This document shows positions 8,341-16,509 of a stretch of 64,000 nt of DNA, piece by piece (position 1 is the first letter of the stretch; each line of letters begins with the position of its first letter). Origin of the DNA: Piscinibacter sp. HJYY11 (GTDB lineage Bacteria; Pseudomonadota; Gammaproteobacteria; Burkholderiales; Burkholderiaceae_C). A model generated the notes under the pieces. That model saw only the letters and a list, made by a program, of their open reading frames with translations. It was not told the DNA's origin and searched no databases. The translations under genes were made by a program, and so were the position numbers. The stretch lies in NCBI RefSeq assembly GCF_016735515.1, contig NZ_JAERQZ010000002.1, positions 62,001 to 126,000 on the forward strand. The letters are read 5' to 3'.

Positions 8341-9261
8341 TCAGCCGATCCTGCCAATCAAGAGGAACTCCATCAGCGCCTTCTGGACGTGCATCCGGTT
8401 CTCGGCTTCGTCCCAGACCACGCTCTGCGGGCCGTCGATCACCTCGGCTTCGACTTCCTCGCCGCGATGGGCCGGCAGGCAGTGCATGAAGACCGCGTCG
8501 GGCTGGGCCGCGGCCATCATTTCGCGGTCGACGCACCAGTCGGCAAAGGCCTTCTTGCGCGTCTCGTTCTCGGCCTCGTAGCCCATGCTCGTCCACACGT
8601 CGGTGGTCACGAGGTGGGCGCCACGGCACGCGTCGAGCGGGTTCTTGAAGGTCTTGAGGCACTTGGTGTTGGACACACCGGCGACCTTGGGGTCGATCTC
8701 GTAGCCCGACGGCGTGCTCACGTGCAGCGTGAAGCCGAGGATGTCGGCCGCCTGCAGCCAGGTGTTGGCCATGTTGTTGCCGTCGCCGACCCAGGCGACG
8801 ACCTTGCCCTTGATGGAGCCACGGTGCTCGATGAAGGTGTAGACGTCGGCCAGGATCTGGCACGGGTGGTACTCGTTGGTGAGGCCGTTGATCACCGGCA
8901 CGCGCGAGCTGGCGGCGAAGCGCTCGATCTTCGACTGCTCGTAGGTGCGGATCATCACCAGGTCGACCATGCGGCTGATGACCTTGGCCGAGTCTTCCAC
9001 CGGCTCGGCGCGGCCCAGCTGGCTGTCGCCGGTGGTGAGGTGCACCACCGAGCCGCCCATCTGGTACATGCCGGCCTCGAAGCTGACGCGGGTGCGCGTG
9101 CTGGCCTTCTCGAAGATCATGGCCAGCGTGCGGTCGGTCAGCGGCGTGTACTTCTCGTAGTTTTTGAAGCGCTTCTTGATGACGGCGGTGCGCTCGAAGA
9201 GGTAGGCGTACTCCTCCGCGCGCAGGTCCTTGAACTGCAGGTAGTGCTTGATGAGACTCAT
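8341..9261 (-). CDS. argF: Ornithine carbamoyltransferase
   Basis: Converts ornithine and carbamoyl phosphate to citrulline in arginine synthesis. 306 residues, the usual length. The carbamoyl phosphate motif STRTR (in EKASTRTRVSF), the ornithine-side MVDLVMIRTYEQ region and the HCLPAHRGEEV active-site loop are intact. Start chosen at MSLIKHYLQF, which matches family N-termini. An alternative ATG at 9273 overlaps the argD stop as ATGA and would add four residues. It is translated after argD and followed closely by the metallophosphoesterase. Confidence 0.96.
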   Translation of the reverse strand: MSLIKHYLQFKDLRAEEYAYLFERTAVIKKRFKNYEKYTPLTDRTLAMIFEKASTRTRVSFEAGMYQMGGSVVHLTTGDSQLGRAEPVEDSAKVISRMVDLVMIRTYEQSKIERFAASSRVPVINGLTNEYHPCQILADVYTFIEHRGSIKGKVVAWVGDGNNMANTWLQAADILGFTLHVSTPSGYEIDPKVAGVSNTKCLKTFKNPLDACRGAHLVTTDVWTSMGYEAENETRKKAFADWCVDREMMAAAQPDAVFMHCLPAHRGEEVEAEVIDGPQSVVWDEAENRMHVQKALMEFLLIGRIG

Positions 9262-9269
9262 GCCGGGCT

Positions 9270-10484
9270 TCATGACGCAGGTTTGGCGAGGAAGGCCTTG
9301 ACCAGCGGGCAGAGGATCGCCAGCAGCTGCTTCACTTCGTCTTCGTTGATGATGAGCGCGGGCAGCAGGCGCACGACCTTGTCGGCAGTCACGCTGATGA
9401 AGAGGCCGGCTTCGGCGGCCTGGCCCAGCAGCTCGCCGCAGGGGCGGTCGAGCTCCATGCCGATCATCAGGCCCTGGCCGCGGATCTCGACCACGCCGGG
9501 CAACGAGCCCAGCTCGCGCTTCAACCCATCGGTGAGCAGCTTGCCCATGTTGGCGGCGTTGTCGAGCAGCTTGTCTTCTTCGACGATGCGCAGCGTTTCC
9601 ACACCGGCGCGCATGGCGAGCGGGTTGCCGCCGAAGGTGGTGCCGTGGTTGCCAGGGCCGAACACGTTGGCCGCGCGCGGGCCGCAGACGAAGGCGCCGA
9701 TGGGCACGCCCGAGCCCAGGCCCTTGGCGAGCGGCATTACGTCGGGCTTGATGCCGGCCCACTGGTGGGCGAACCACTTGCCGGTGCGGCCCATGCCACA
9801 TTGCACCTCGTCGAGCATCAGGAGCCAGCCCTTTTCGTCGCAGATGCGGCGGGCCTGGCGCAGGTATTCGGCGTGTGTGGGGTTGATGCCGCCTTCGCCC
9901 TGGATCACCTCCAGGAAGATGGCGACCACGTTGGGGTTGCTTGCGGCGACCTTCTCGATGGCGGCGATGTCGTTGAGCGGCACCCGCACGAAACCTTCGA
10001 CCAGCGGTCCGAAGCCGGCCTGCACCTTGGGGTTGCCGGTGGCCGAGAGCGTGGCGATCGAGCGGCCGTGGAAGGCGCGCTCGTAGACGATGATCTCGGG
10101 CTTCTCGATGCCCTTGTCGTGGCCGAACTTGCGCGCGACCTTGATGGCGCCCTCGTTGGCTTCGAGCCCCGAGTTGCAGAAGAACACGTTGGTGAGGCCG
10201 GAGATCTCGACGAGCTTGGCCGCCAGCTGCTCCTGCAGCGGCACCTGGTAGTAGTTGGAGCTGTGCATCAGCTTGCCGACCTGGTCTTGCAGCGCGGGCA
10301 CGAGCTTGGGGTGGGCGTGGCCCAAGGTGTTGACGGCAATGCCGGAGAGGCCGTCGAGGTACTTCTTGCCGTTGGTGTCCCACAGCCAGACCCCTCGGCC
10401 GTAGGCCAGCGCCATCGGCAGGCGGCCATAGGTTGGCATCACGTGCGGCATGGGGGAGGCAGACAGCTTGTCGGGGGCGTTCAT
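9270..10484 (-). CDS. argD: Acetylornithine aminotransferase
   Basis: PLP-dependent class III transaminase of 404 residues, N-acetylglutamate semialdehyde to N-acetylornithine. The fold is complete: the N-terminal WDTNGKKYLDGLSGIAVN, a PLP-phosphate contact NSGLEANEGA, MLDEVQCGMGRTG with the pyridine-contacting Asp, and the Schiff-base Lys in PLAKGLGSGVPIGA. First gene of the apparent argD-argF-phosphoesterase-kinase-araC transcription unit. A strong RBS-like CCGGAG precedes the ATG, and a hairpin sits in the leader. Confidence 0.95.
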   Translation of the reverse strand: MNAPDKLSASPMPHVMPTYGRLPMALAYGRGVWLWDTNGKKYLDGLSGIAVNTLGHAHPKLVPALQDQVGKLMHSSNYYQVPLQEQLAAKLVEISGLTNVFFCNSGLEANEGAIKVARKFGHDKGIEKPEIIVYERAFHGRSIATLSATGNPKVQAGFGPLVEGFVRVPLNDIAAIEKVAASNPNVVAIFLEVIQGEGGINPTHAEYLRQARRICDEKGWLLMLDEVQCGMGRTGKWFAHQWAGIKPDVMPLAKGLGSGVPIGAFVCGPRAANVFGPGNHGTTFGGNPLAMRAGVETLRIVEEDKLLDNAANMGKLLTDGLKRELGSLPGVVEIRGQGLMIGMELDRPCGELLGQAAEAGLFISVTADKVVRLLPALIINEDEVKQLLAILCPLVKAFLAKPAS

Positions 10485-10521
10485 GGAGGGGCTCCGGAGG
10501 GAAGGACGCTGAAAGAGACAA

Positions 10522-10559
10522 GGCCCGCAGGAGATGCGGGCCTGGCGCGTTTGATTCTA
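10522..10559 (-). promoter_or_regulatory. argD promoter-proximal leader: -10-like TAGAAT and 8-bp hairpin
   Basis: Reading the minus strand, TAGAAT (10559-10554) is followed about 12 nt later by a perfect hairpin, GGCCCGCA / TGCGGGCC with a 5-nt loop (10542-10522), then a pyrimidine-rich TTGTCTCTTT. The stem would lie at the very 5' end of the argD transcript. It could stabilise the mRNA or act as an attenuator. No clear -35 is visible. Confidence 0.45.
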
Positions 10560-10640
10560 GAGGGGGCGTGTGACCCCGGTTCACGGTGTGAAGTGCGTCG
10601 CTCTTTGAGAATCGCAAAGGGGTCATTCAGCGATGGCAAC

Positions 10641-10657
10641 GTGCTGCATCGCAGCAC
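10641..10657. repeat. Perfect inverted repeat at the -35 region of the DUF3579 gene
   Basis: GTGCTGC and GCAGCAC are separated by 3 nt. A -10-like CACAAT follows at 10666-10671, so the palindrome overlaps the expected -35 region upstream of the DUF3579 gene. Candidate repressor or activator site. The remaining argD-DUF3579 intergenic sequence shows nothing else recognisable. Confidence 0.45.
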
Positions 10658-10744
10658 ATGCGAGGCACAATAGCGCCTTCACCGCAGGCCGTACCAGGGC
10701 ACGACCCGATCGCGGCGCGCCGTGCCGACCCCGCGTGCCACCGC

Positions 10745-11077
10745 ATGACTCCCTCCAAACCCCGCGAAGTCTTCATCCAGGGCCTGACCAAAGACGGCAG
10801 GACCTTCCGCCCGAGCGACTGGGCCGAGCGTCTGGCGGGGGCGATGTCATGCTTTCGACCCGGTGGCACCACCGGCGGCCCCGGCGCCTTCATCGGCTAC
10901 TCGCCGTACTGCGTGCCGCGGGTGATCAACGGCGTCAAATGCGTGATCGTCAACGAGGCGCTGCGCGAGGTCGAGATCATGGCCTGGGACTTCGTCATGA
11001 ACTTCGCGCGTGACAACGAACTGCAGGTGACCGAGGCCTGCCTGCTGCCCGAGACGCCCCCGAAGCGCTCCGAGTGA
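10745..11077 (+). CDS. DUF3579 family protein
   Basis: 110-residue soluble protein recognisable by its start MTPSKPREVFIQGLTKDGRTF and the central SPYCVPRVINGVKCVIVN. This family is largely restricted to Burkholderiales and has no assigned activity. The ATG at 10745 fits family N-termini; the upstream in-frame extension is Arg/Ala-rich and not conserved. It is isolated between the arg operon and rpsT and closed by a tandem hairpin terminator. Confidence 0.85.
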   Translation: MTPSKPREVFIQGLTKDGRTFRPSDWAERLAGAMSCFRPGGTTGGPGAFIGYSPYCVPRVINGVKCVIVNEALREVEIMAWDFVMNFARDNELQVTEACLLPETPPKRSE

Positions 11078-11098
11078 AAAGCTCGCACCCATGAAAAA

Positions 11099-11150
11099 CC
11101 CGCCGAGAGGCGGGCCTGAAAACGAAAAACCCGCCAAGAGGCGGGTTTTG
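11099..11150. terminator. Tandem, bidirectional terminator hairpins
   Basis: Two near-identical hairpins, CCCGCC-gaga-GGCGGG (11099-11114) and CCCGCC-aaga-GGCGGG (11130-11145). The second is flanked by AAAAA on the left and TTTT on the right. It can terminate both the DUF3579 gene and the convergent rpsT. Confidence 0.88.
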
Positions 11151-11175
11151 TCTTCGCGGTACCGGGAAATCAGTG

Positions 11176-11475
11176 TCAGGCGGCGGTGGCGAGGGCCTTG
11201 ACCTTGGCCGAAAGGCGGCTCTTGTGGCGAGCGGCCTTGTTCTTGTGGAAGAGGCCCTTGTCGGCCACGGAATCGATCACGCTCTGGGCGGCCTTGAAGA
11301 TCTCGGTGGCTTTCGCCTTGTCGCCAGCGGCAACTGCCTTCTGGACGTTCTTGATGACTGTGCGGAACTTCGAACGCAGCGCGGTGTTGGCGGCGTTGAG
11401 CTTGACGTCTTGACGCGCGCGCTTGCGGCCGGAGGCAATGCGGACGGTCTTTTTGGCTTTGGAGGAGGTGGCCAT
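11176..11475 (-). CDS. rpsT: 30S ribosomal protein S20
   Basis: 99-residue, very Lys/Arg/Ala-rich protein starting [19 protein letters not shown] and containing the S20 core [17 protein letters not shown] and [24 protein letters not shown]. Binds 16S rRNA helix 44 region in the small subunit. The internal ATG at 11475 is chosen because the open frame extends upstream only as a shadow of murJ. Monocistronic and divergent from murJ. Confidence 0.97.
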   Translation of the reverse strand: MATSSKAKKTVRIASGRKRARQDVKLNAANTALRSKFRTVIKNVQKAVAAGDKAKATEIFKAAQSVIDSVADKGLFHKNKAARHKSRLSAKVKALATAA

Positions 11476-11507
11476 TGAGCTTTTACCCGGGTTGAGCGAA
11501 GTCCGCG

Positions 11508-11538
11508 AGTATAGCAGGCACTGGTATGCGGCCGCAAA
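11508..11538 (-). promoter_or_regulatory. rpsT promoter
   Basis: On the minus strand TTGCGG (about 11538-11533), an 18-nt spacer and TATACT (11513-11508) stand 33 nt upstream of the rpsT ATG. The -10 is a good match and the -35 partial. Confidence 0.6.
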
Positions 11539-11556
11539 CTGTGAGCAGGCGCTACC

Positions 11557-11562
11557 TATAAT
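11557..11562 (+). promoter_or_regulatory. murJ -10 box TATAAT, 10 nt before the start codon
   Basis: A consensus TATAAT followed by a GC-rich discriminator ends only 10 nt before the murJ ATG, which implies a transcript with a leader of a few nucleotides at most. No convincing -35 is seen. Confidence 0.6.
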
Positions 11563-11572
11563 CCCGCCGCCC

Positions 11573-13123
11573 ATGAACCTGCTGCGCGCCGCGTCCACCG
11601 TCTCCCTGCTGACCCTGGCGTCGCGCATCACGGGGCTCGGCCGCGAGCTCGTCATCGCCGCCGCCTTCGGGGCCGGCGCCTGGACCGATGCGTTCAACGC
11701 CGCCTTCCGCATCCCCAACATGCTGCGCCGGCTGTTTGCCGAAGGCGCATTCGCGCAGGCCTTCGTGCCGTTGCTGGGCAACACGCGCGCGAAGGAGGGC
11801 GATGAGCCCACCAAGCTGCTCGTCAGCGCGGTGGCCACGGTGCTCTTCTGGGCGCTGGTCGTGACCTGCGTCGTCGGCGTGGTGGTGTCGCCGGTCATCG
11901 TGTGGCTGATGGCCTCGGGACTGCAGGAATTCGACGCCGCCGTTCTGATGACGCGCTGGATGTTCCCCTACATCGGCTTCGTGTCGTTGGTGGCGCTGTC
12001 GGCCGGCATCCTCAACACCTGGAAGCATTTCGCGGTGCCTGCGGCGTCGCCGGTGTTGCTCAACCTCGCGATGATCGGCGCCGGCTGGTGGCTCGCGCCC
12101 TGGTTCGGGCGTTGGGGACTGCAGCCGATCTATGCGATGGCCGCCGGCGTGATGCTGGGGGGTGTGCTGCAGCTGGCGGTGCAGATTCCCGCGCTCAAGC
12201 GGCTGGGCGTGTTGCCCCGCATCGGCCTCTCCTGGGGTGCGCTGAAGGCGGCCTGGGGCCATCCCGGTGTGCACACGGTGTTGCGCAAGATGGCGCCGGC
12301 GCTGCTGGGCGTGTCGGTCGCACAGATCTCGCTGATGATCAACACGCACATCGCCTCGCGCATCGGGGTTGGCGCGGTCTCGTGGCTCACCTATGCCGAC
12401 CGCCTGATGGAGTTCCCGACCGCGCTGCTCGGAGTGGCGCTCGGGGTGGTGCTGATCCCTCAGCTCTCGGCGGCGCAGGGCAAGGGCGACACCCGGGAAT
12501 ATTCGGCCATGCTCGACTGGGGCCTGCGCCTGACGCTCATGCTGGCGCTGCCCTGTGCGGTGGCGCTGCTGGTGTTCGCGCAGCCGCTGGTGGCGGTGCT
12601 GTACCACCGCGGAGCCTTCGTCGCGCGCGACGTGGTGCAGACCCAGTACGCGTTGATGGCCTATGGCGTGGGCCTCCTCGGCCTGATCGGGGTGAAGGTG
12701 CTCGCGCCTGGCTTCTATGCGCGCCAGGAGCTGCGCACGCCGGTGAAGATCGCCATCGGTGTGCTCATCGTCACGCAGCTGCTCAATCTGTGTCTCGTGC
12801 CCTGGCTGGGCCACGCCGCGCTCGCGTTGTCCATCAGCCTGGGGGCGATCCTCAATGCGAGCCTGCTCTACGTCGGGCTGCGCCGGCGTGGTGCCTACCG
12901 CCCGGAGCCCGGCTGGTGGGGCTTCAGCGCGCGGGTGGTGCTGGCCAGTGCGGTGCTGGGCGGCGGGCTGGCCTGGGCCAGCCGCGCGGTGTCGTGGGTG
13001 CATGCCGACGAGTGGCTGCGCATCGGTGTGATGACGGCTTGCCTGGTGCTCGGAGTGCTGGTGTACTTCGCCACCTTGCTGGCCACCGGGCTCAAGTTCC
13101 GGCAGTTCATGCGGCGCGGATAA
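11573..13123 (+). CDS. murJ: Lipid II flippase MurJ
   Basis: Inner-membrane flippase for the peptidoglycan precursor lipid II, MOP superfamily. 516 residues with about 14 hydrophobic segments. The N-terminal signature [38 protein letters not shown] spans TM1-2 (residues about 15-50), and [16 protein letters not shown] includes the conserved Arg/Glu region. ATG 11573 gives the typical MNLLRAAS start. The SirB1-like gene begins 10 bp downstream. The pairing with divergent rpsT is common in Betaproteobacteria. Confidence 0.96.
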   Translation: MNLLRAASTVSLLTLASRITGLGRELVIAAAFGAGAWTDAFNAAFRIPNMLRRLFAEGAFAQAFVPLLGNTRAKEGDEPTKLLVSAVATVLFWALVVTCVVGVVVSPVIVWLMASGLQEFDAAVLMTRWMFPYIGFVSLVALSAGILNTWKHFAVPAASPVLLNLAMIGAGWWLAPWFGRWGLQPIYAMAAGVMLGGVLQLAVQIPALKRLGVLPRIGLSWGALKAAWGHPGVHTVLRKMAPALLGVSVAQISLMINTHIASRIGVGAVSWLTYADRLMEFPTALLGVALGVVLIPQLSAAQGKGDTREYSAMLDWGLRLTLMLALPCAVALLVFAQPLVAVLYHRGAFVARDVVQTQYALMAYGVGLLGLIGVKVLAPGFYARQELRTPVKIAIGVLIVTQLLNLCLVPWLGHAALALSISLGAILNASLLYVGLRRRGAYRPEPGWWGFSARVVLASAVLGGGLAWASRAVSWVHADEWLRIGVMTACLVLGVLVYFATLLATGLKFRQFMRRG

Positions 13124-13132
13124 TCGCCCGCC

Positions 13133-14002
13133 ATGCCTTCCTTCCCGCAGTTTCAGGCGCAGACACCGCTGGAGTATTTCGGCCTGCTCGTCGCCGACGA
13201 CGACAATTTTTCCCTGCTCGAAGCGGCCATCTCCATCGGGCAGGACGACAACCCCACGCTCGACACCCAGGCGGTGCTGCACCAGATCGACCTGCTGGCG
13301 CAGCGGCTCAAGGTGCGGGTGCCGGCGGATGCCGGGCCCCGCCAGCGCCTGCGGGTGCTGAACCAATTCTTCTTCAACGAGCTGGGCTTTGCCGGGAACG
13401 TCAACAACTACTACGACCCGGCGAACAGCATGCTCGCCACCGTGCTGGAGACGCGGCGCGGCATCCCGATCACACTGGCACTGCTGTACATCGAGTTCGC
13501 CACGCAGGCCGGCCTGGTGGCGCGGGGCGTCTCCTTTCCGGGCCACTTCCTCGTGAAGCTCAAGCTGAGCGAAGGCGAAGTGGTGATCGACCCCTTCACC
13601 GGCCAGTCGCTGTCGCGCGAGCGCCTCGACGAGCTGCTGCAGCCCTATCGCCGCCGCCAGGGCCTGACGGGCGACCTGGACGTGCCACTCGGCGTCTTCC
13701 TGCAGGCGGCGCAGCCACGCGACGTGCTCGCCCGCATGCTGCGCAACCTGAAGGAGATCTACCGCACGTCCGGCGACACCGCGCGCCTGCTGGCCGTGCT
13801 GAACCGGCTGGTGGTGCTGTTGCCGCAGGCATGGGACGAGCGGCGCGACCGGGGCCTGGCCCAAGCCGAGCTGGGCGCATTCGACGCCGCCCTCCACGAC
13901 CTCGGCGCCTACCTCGCGCACAACCCGCAAGCGCCCGACCGCGAGGCCATCGGCCAGCGCCTCCTCGCACTGCGACAGCCTGGAGCGGGCCCGCTCCACT
14001 GA
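13133..14002 (+). CDS. SirB1-family protein (transglutaminase-like fold plus TPR)
   Basis: 289 residues. The N-terminal and central part is a Transglut_core2 domain: FNELGFAGNVNNYYDPANSML, then RRGIPITLALLYIEFATQAGL, SFPGHFLVKL and DPFTG. The C-terminal region LARMLRNLKEIYRTSGDTARLLAVLNRLV resembles TPR helices. The position that is catalytic Cys in true transglutaminases is not Cys here (GIPITLA), as is usual in this family, so a binding rather than enzymatic role is likely. It lies 9 bp after murJ; GATAAT overlaps the murJ stop 8 nt before the ATG. Confidence 0.9.
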   Translation: MPSFPQFQAQTPLEYFGLLVADDDNFSLLEAAISIGQDDNPTLDTQAVLHQIDLLAQRLKVRVPADAGPRQRLRVLNQFFFNELGFAGNVNNYYDPANSMLATVLETRRGIPITLALLYIEFATQAGLVARGVSFPGHFLVKLKLSEGEVVIDPFTGQSLSRERLDELLQPYRRRQGLTGDLDVPLGVFLQAAQPRDVLARMLRNLKEIYRTSGDTARLLAVLNRLVVLLPQAWDERRDRGLAQAELGAFDAALHDLGAYLAHNPQAPDREAIGQRLLALRQPGAGPLH

Positions 14003-14105
14003 GAGTCCTGTATGGACGGCCAGCACACGGTTGCATGGCCCTAGAATTCGCCCCGTTCCGCGAGGCCCGGGCTTCGCTCCTCGCTCTGCTTCTTCCTGGG
14101 CAAAG

Positions 14106-15167
14106 ATGCAACTCACACCCGCTCAGCGGCAAACCCTCTCCTGGCTCCTGATCGCCGCGGCCGGCGTGTTGCTGGTGTGGCTGCTGGCGCCGGTGCTCAC
14201 GCCCTTCCTGTTCGCCGGCATCCTGGCCTACATCCTCGAGCCGGCGGTCGAGAAGCTGGTCAAGCGACGGGTGCCGCGTGTATTGGCCGTCACGCTGGTC
14301 GAGGTGGCCGCCTTCGTGGTGATCCTGTCGGTGCTGCTGCTGATCGTGCCCATCGTGTCGAAGGAGCTGCCGTTGCTGCGCGAGCAGCTGCCGCTCCTGG
14401 CCGACAAGTTGAACCAGACGGTCTCGCCCTGGCTCGCGCAATACGGCATCTCCGTGGCGCTTGATGTCGCGAGCATCAAGGCCTTCATCGTGAAGTACCT
14501 CGGGGCCAACATCGAAGACGGCCTGACCACGCTGCTCAGTTCCGCCCGCATCGGCGGCAGCTTTCTGCTGGCCCTGATCGGCAACGCGGTACTGATCCCG
14601 GCGGTGCTCTTCTACCTGCTGATGGACTGGCCCCAGCTCCTCAACCGCATCGATGGCCTGGTGCCGCCGCGCCTGCGCGACAACGTGCGCAGCTTCATGC
14701 GCGAGAGCGACGAGATGCTCGGCCAGTACCTGCGCGGCCAGCTTCTGGTGATGGTGATCCTGGCGGTGTTCTACAGCGTCGGGCTGGCGCTTTTCGGCTT
14801 TGATCTGGCGGTGCCGGTCGGTGTCTTCACCGGGCTCGCGGTCTTCATTCCCTACCTCGGCTACGGCCTCGGGATGCTGCTGGCGCTGATCGCCGGGGTG
14901 CTGCAGTTCGCCAGCTGGTACGGCGTGGTCGCCGTGGCGGTGGTCTACGGGCTCGGGCAGGTGATCGAAAGCTTCTTCCTCACGCCGCGCCTGGTGGGCG
15001 AGCGCATCGGCATCAACCCGTTGACGGTGATCTTTGCGCTGCTGGCCTTTGGCCACCTCGCCGGGTTCGTCGGCGTGCTGCTCGCGCTGCCGGTGTGCGC
15101 GGTGCTGGTCGTGGCGGGCAAGCGGGTGCTGGCTTGGTACACCGGCAGCAAGCTTTATCTGGGCTGA
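14106..15167 (+). CDS. AI-2E (PerM/YdiK) family transporter
   Basis: 353-residue polytopic membrane protein with about eight TM segments. Hydrophobic segments open and close the protein, with a long soluble stretch at about 60-145 and the family core IPYLGYGLGMLLALIAGV followed by QVIESFFLTPRLVGERIGINPL near residues 240-305. The family includes exporters and antiporters; the autoinducer name is historical and the substrate here is unknown. Start at MQLTPAQRQT; an upstream in-frame start adds a non-conserved stretch. hda follows after 2 bp, implying co-transcription. Confidence 0.92.
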   Translation: MQLTPAQRQTLSWLLIAAAGVLLVWLLAPVLTPFLFAGILAYILEPAVEKLVKRRVPRVLAVTLVEVAAFVVILSVLLLIVPIVSKELPLLREQLPLLADKLNQTVSPWLAQYGISVALDVASIKAFIVKYLGANIEDGLTTLLSSARIGGSFLLALIGNAVLIPAVLFYLLMDWPQLLNRIDGLVPPRLRDNVRSFMRESDEMLGQYLRGQLLVMVILAVFYSVGLALFGFDLAVPVGVFTGLAVFIPYLGYGLGMLLALIAGVLQFASWYGVVAVAVVYGLGQVIESFFLTPRLVGERIGINPLTVIFALLAFGHLAGFVGVLLALPVCAVLVVAGKRVLAWYTGSKLYLG

Positions 15168-15169
15168 GC

Positions 15170-15844
15170 GTGAGACAGATTCCCCTGGCCATCGCCGACG
15201 AGCCGGTCCGGTCATTCGACAGTTATGTCTCCGGGCCGAATGCAGCGGCGGTGGAGCACCTGCGCGGCGTGATGCAGCAGGCGGCGCCGGTCTACCTGTG
15301 GGGCCCCTCGGGCGTGGGCAAGACGCACCTGCTCCAATCGCTCGCGCACCAGGTGCAACGCACGGGCGGGCGGGTGGGGTGGTTCAACGCCGCCTCGGCC
15401 ACGCCCTGGGAGTTCGACGAAAGCGATGCGCTCATCGTGTTCGATGACTGCGACCGCTTTGACGAGGCCCGCCAGCACGCGGCGTTCGCCCTCTTCGTCG
15501 AAGCGACGACGCACCGCATTCCGGTGGCCGCGGCGGGCCGCGTGCCCCCCGTTGACCTGGCCTTGCGCGATGACCTGCGTACCCGCCTGGGCTGGGGCCA
15601 CATCTTCGCGCTGGAACCGCTGGCCGAGCCTGAAGCGCGTGCCGCGATGCGCCGCGAGGCCGACCGGCGCGGCCTCTTTCTTTCCGATGACGTGATGAGC
15701 TACCTCCTGACGCGCTTTGCGCGCGACCTCAAGCACCTGATGACGGTGCTCGACCGACTCGACGAATTCGCCCTCGTCCACAAGCGCGCGATCACCGTGC
15801 CGCTGCTCAAGCAGATGCTGGCCGAAGAGAAGGGCATCGCGTGA
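15170..15844 (+). CDS. hda: DnaA regulatory inactivator Hda
   Basis: AAA+ protein of 224 residues related to DnaA domain III. With the DNA-loaded beta clamp it stimulates ATP hydrolysis by DnaA and prevents re-initiation. Walker A GPSGVGKT (45-52), Walker B LIVFDDCDR and the C-terminal FARDLKHLMTVLDRLDEFAL are visible. The GTG start is supported because it places the beta-clamp-binding motif QIPLAI at residues 3-8, where Hda proteins have it. The stop overlaps the HAD phosphatase start as GTGA. Confidence 0.94.
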   Translation: MRQIPLAIADEPVRSFDSYVSGPNAAAVEHLRGVMQQAAPVYLWGPSGVGKTHLLQSLAHQVQRTGGRVGWFNAASATPWEFDESDALIVFDDCDRFDEARQHAAFALFVEATTHRIPVAAAGRVPPVDLALRDDLRTRLGWGHIFALEPLAEPEARAAMRREADRRGLFLSDDVMSYLLTRFARDLKHLMTVLDRLDEFALVHKRAITVPLLKQMLAEEKGIA

Positions 15845-16509
15845 ACCTCTGTCTCTTCGACCTCGACGACACGCTGATCCCACTCGACTCCGACCACGCC
15901 TGGGGACGCTTCATGATCCGCCAGGGCTGGGTCGACGGCGAGGCGTTCGACAAGCAGAACGACGTCTTCTTCGCCCACTACAAGGCCGGCACGCTCGACA
16001 TCCACGCCTACATCGCCTTCTCCACCGCCCCCTGGCGCGACCGCTCGGCGGCTGACCAGAGAGCCGCGCAAGACCTTTTCATGGCGGAAGTGATCTCGCC
16101 CCAGCTGCGCCCCGCGGCGCGGGAGCTGGTCCAGCAGCACCAGCAGCAGGGCGACCTGGTGGCCATCGTGACCGCCACCAACGAGTTCGTCACCGCCCCG
16201 ATTGCCCGCGCCTTCGGCGTGGAGCACCTGCTGGCCGTCCAGCTTGAAAAAGACCCCGGGGGTAACATCACCGGCCGCATCGCCGGGGTGCCCTCGTTCC
16301 GCGAAGGCAAGACGGTGCGCACGCACGAGTGGCTCGCAAGCCTTGGTCACAAGCTGCAGGACTTCGAGCGCATCAGCGTCTACAGCGATTCGGCCAACGA
16401 CCTGCCGCTGCTCGAAATGGCGACCGACCCCGTGGCCACCAACCCTTCCGCACCGCTCGAAGCCATCGCTCGCGAGCGGGGCTGGCGCATTCTTCGGTTG
16501 TTCGACTGA
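15841..16509 (+). CDS. HAD-superfamily (SerB-like, IB) hydrolase
   Basis: 222-residue phosphatase. HAD motif I is LFDLDDTLIPLDSDHAW (nucleophile Asp6, acid Asp8 region), motif II IVTATNEFVT, motif III lysine in FREGKT, and motif IV YSDSANDLPLLE. This is the HAD-IB-hyp1 / phosphoserine phosphatase-like group, often annotated as histidinol-phosphatase-like in Betaproteobacteria. The GTG start overlaps hda by 4 bp, and the stop overlaps the pcnB ATG by one base, so the three are translationally coupled. Substrate not determinable. Confidence 0.92.
   Translation: MNLCLFDLDDTLIPLDSDHAWGRFMIRQGWVDGEAFDKQNDVFFAHYKAGTLDIHAYIAFSTAPWRDRSAADQRAAQDLFMAEVISPQLRPAARELVQQHQQQGDLVAIVTATNEFVTAPIARAFGVEHLLAVQLEKDPGGNITGRIAGVPSFREGKTVRTHEWLASLGHKLQDFERISVYSDSANDLPLLEMATDPVATNPSAPLEAIARERGWRILRLFD

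Noticed and set aside
8341..10626. A 761-residue frame joining argF to the argD region
   Set aside because: The N-terminal portion is an out-of-frame reading of argD. Only the last 306 residues match ornithine carbamoyltransferase.
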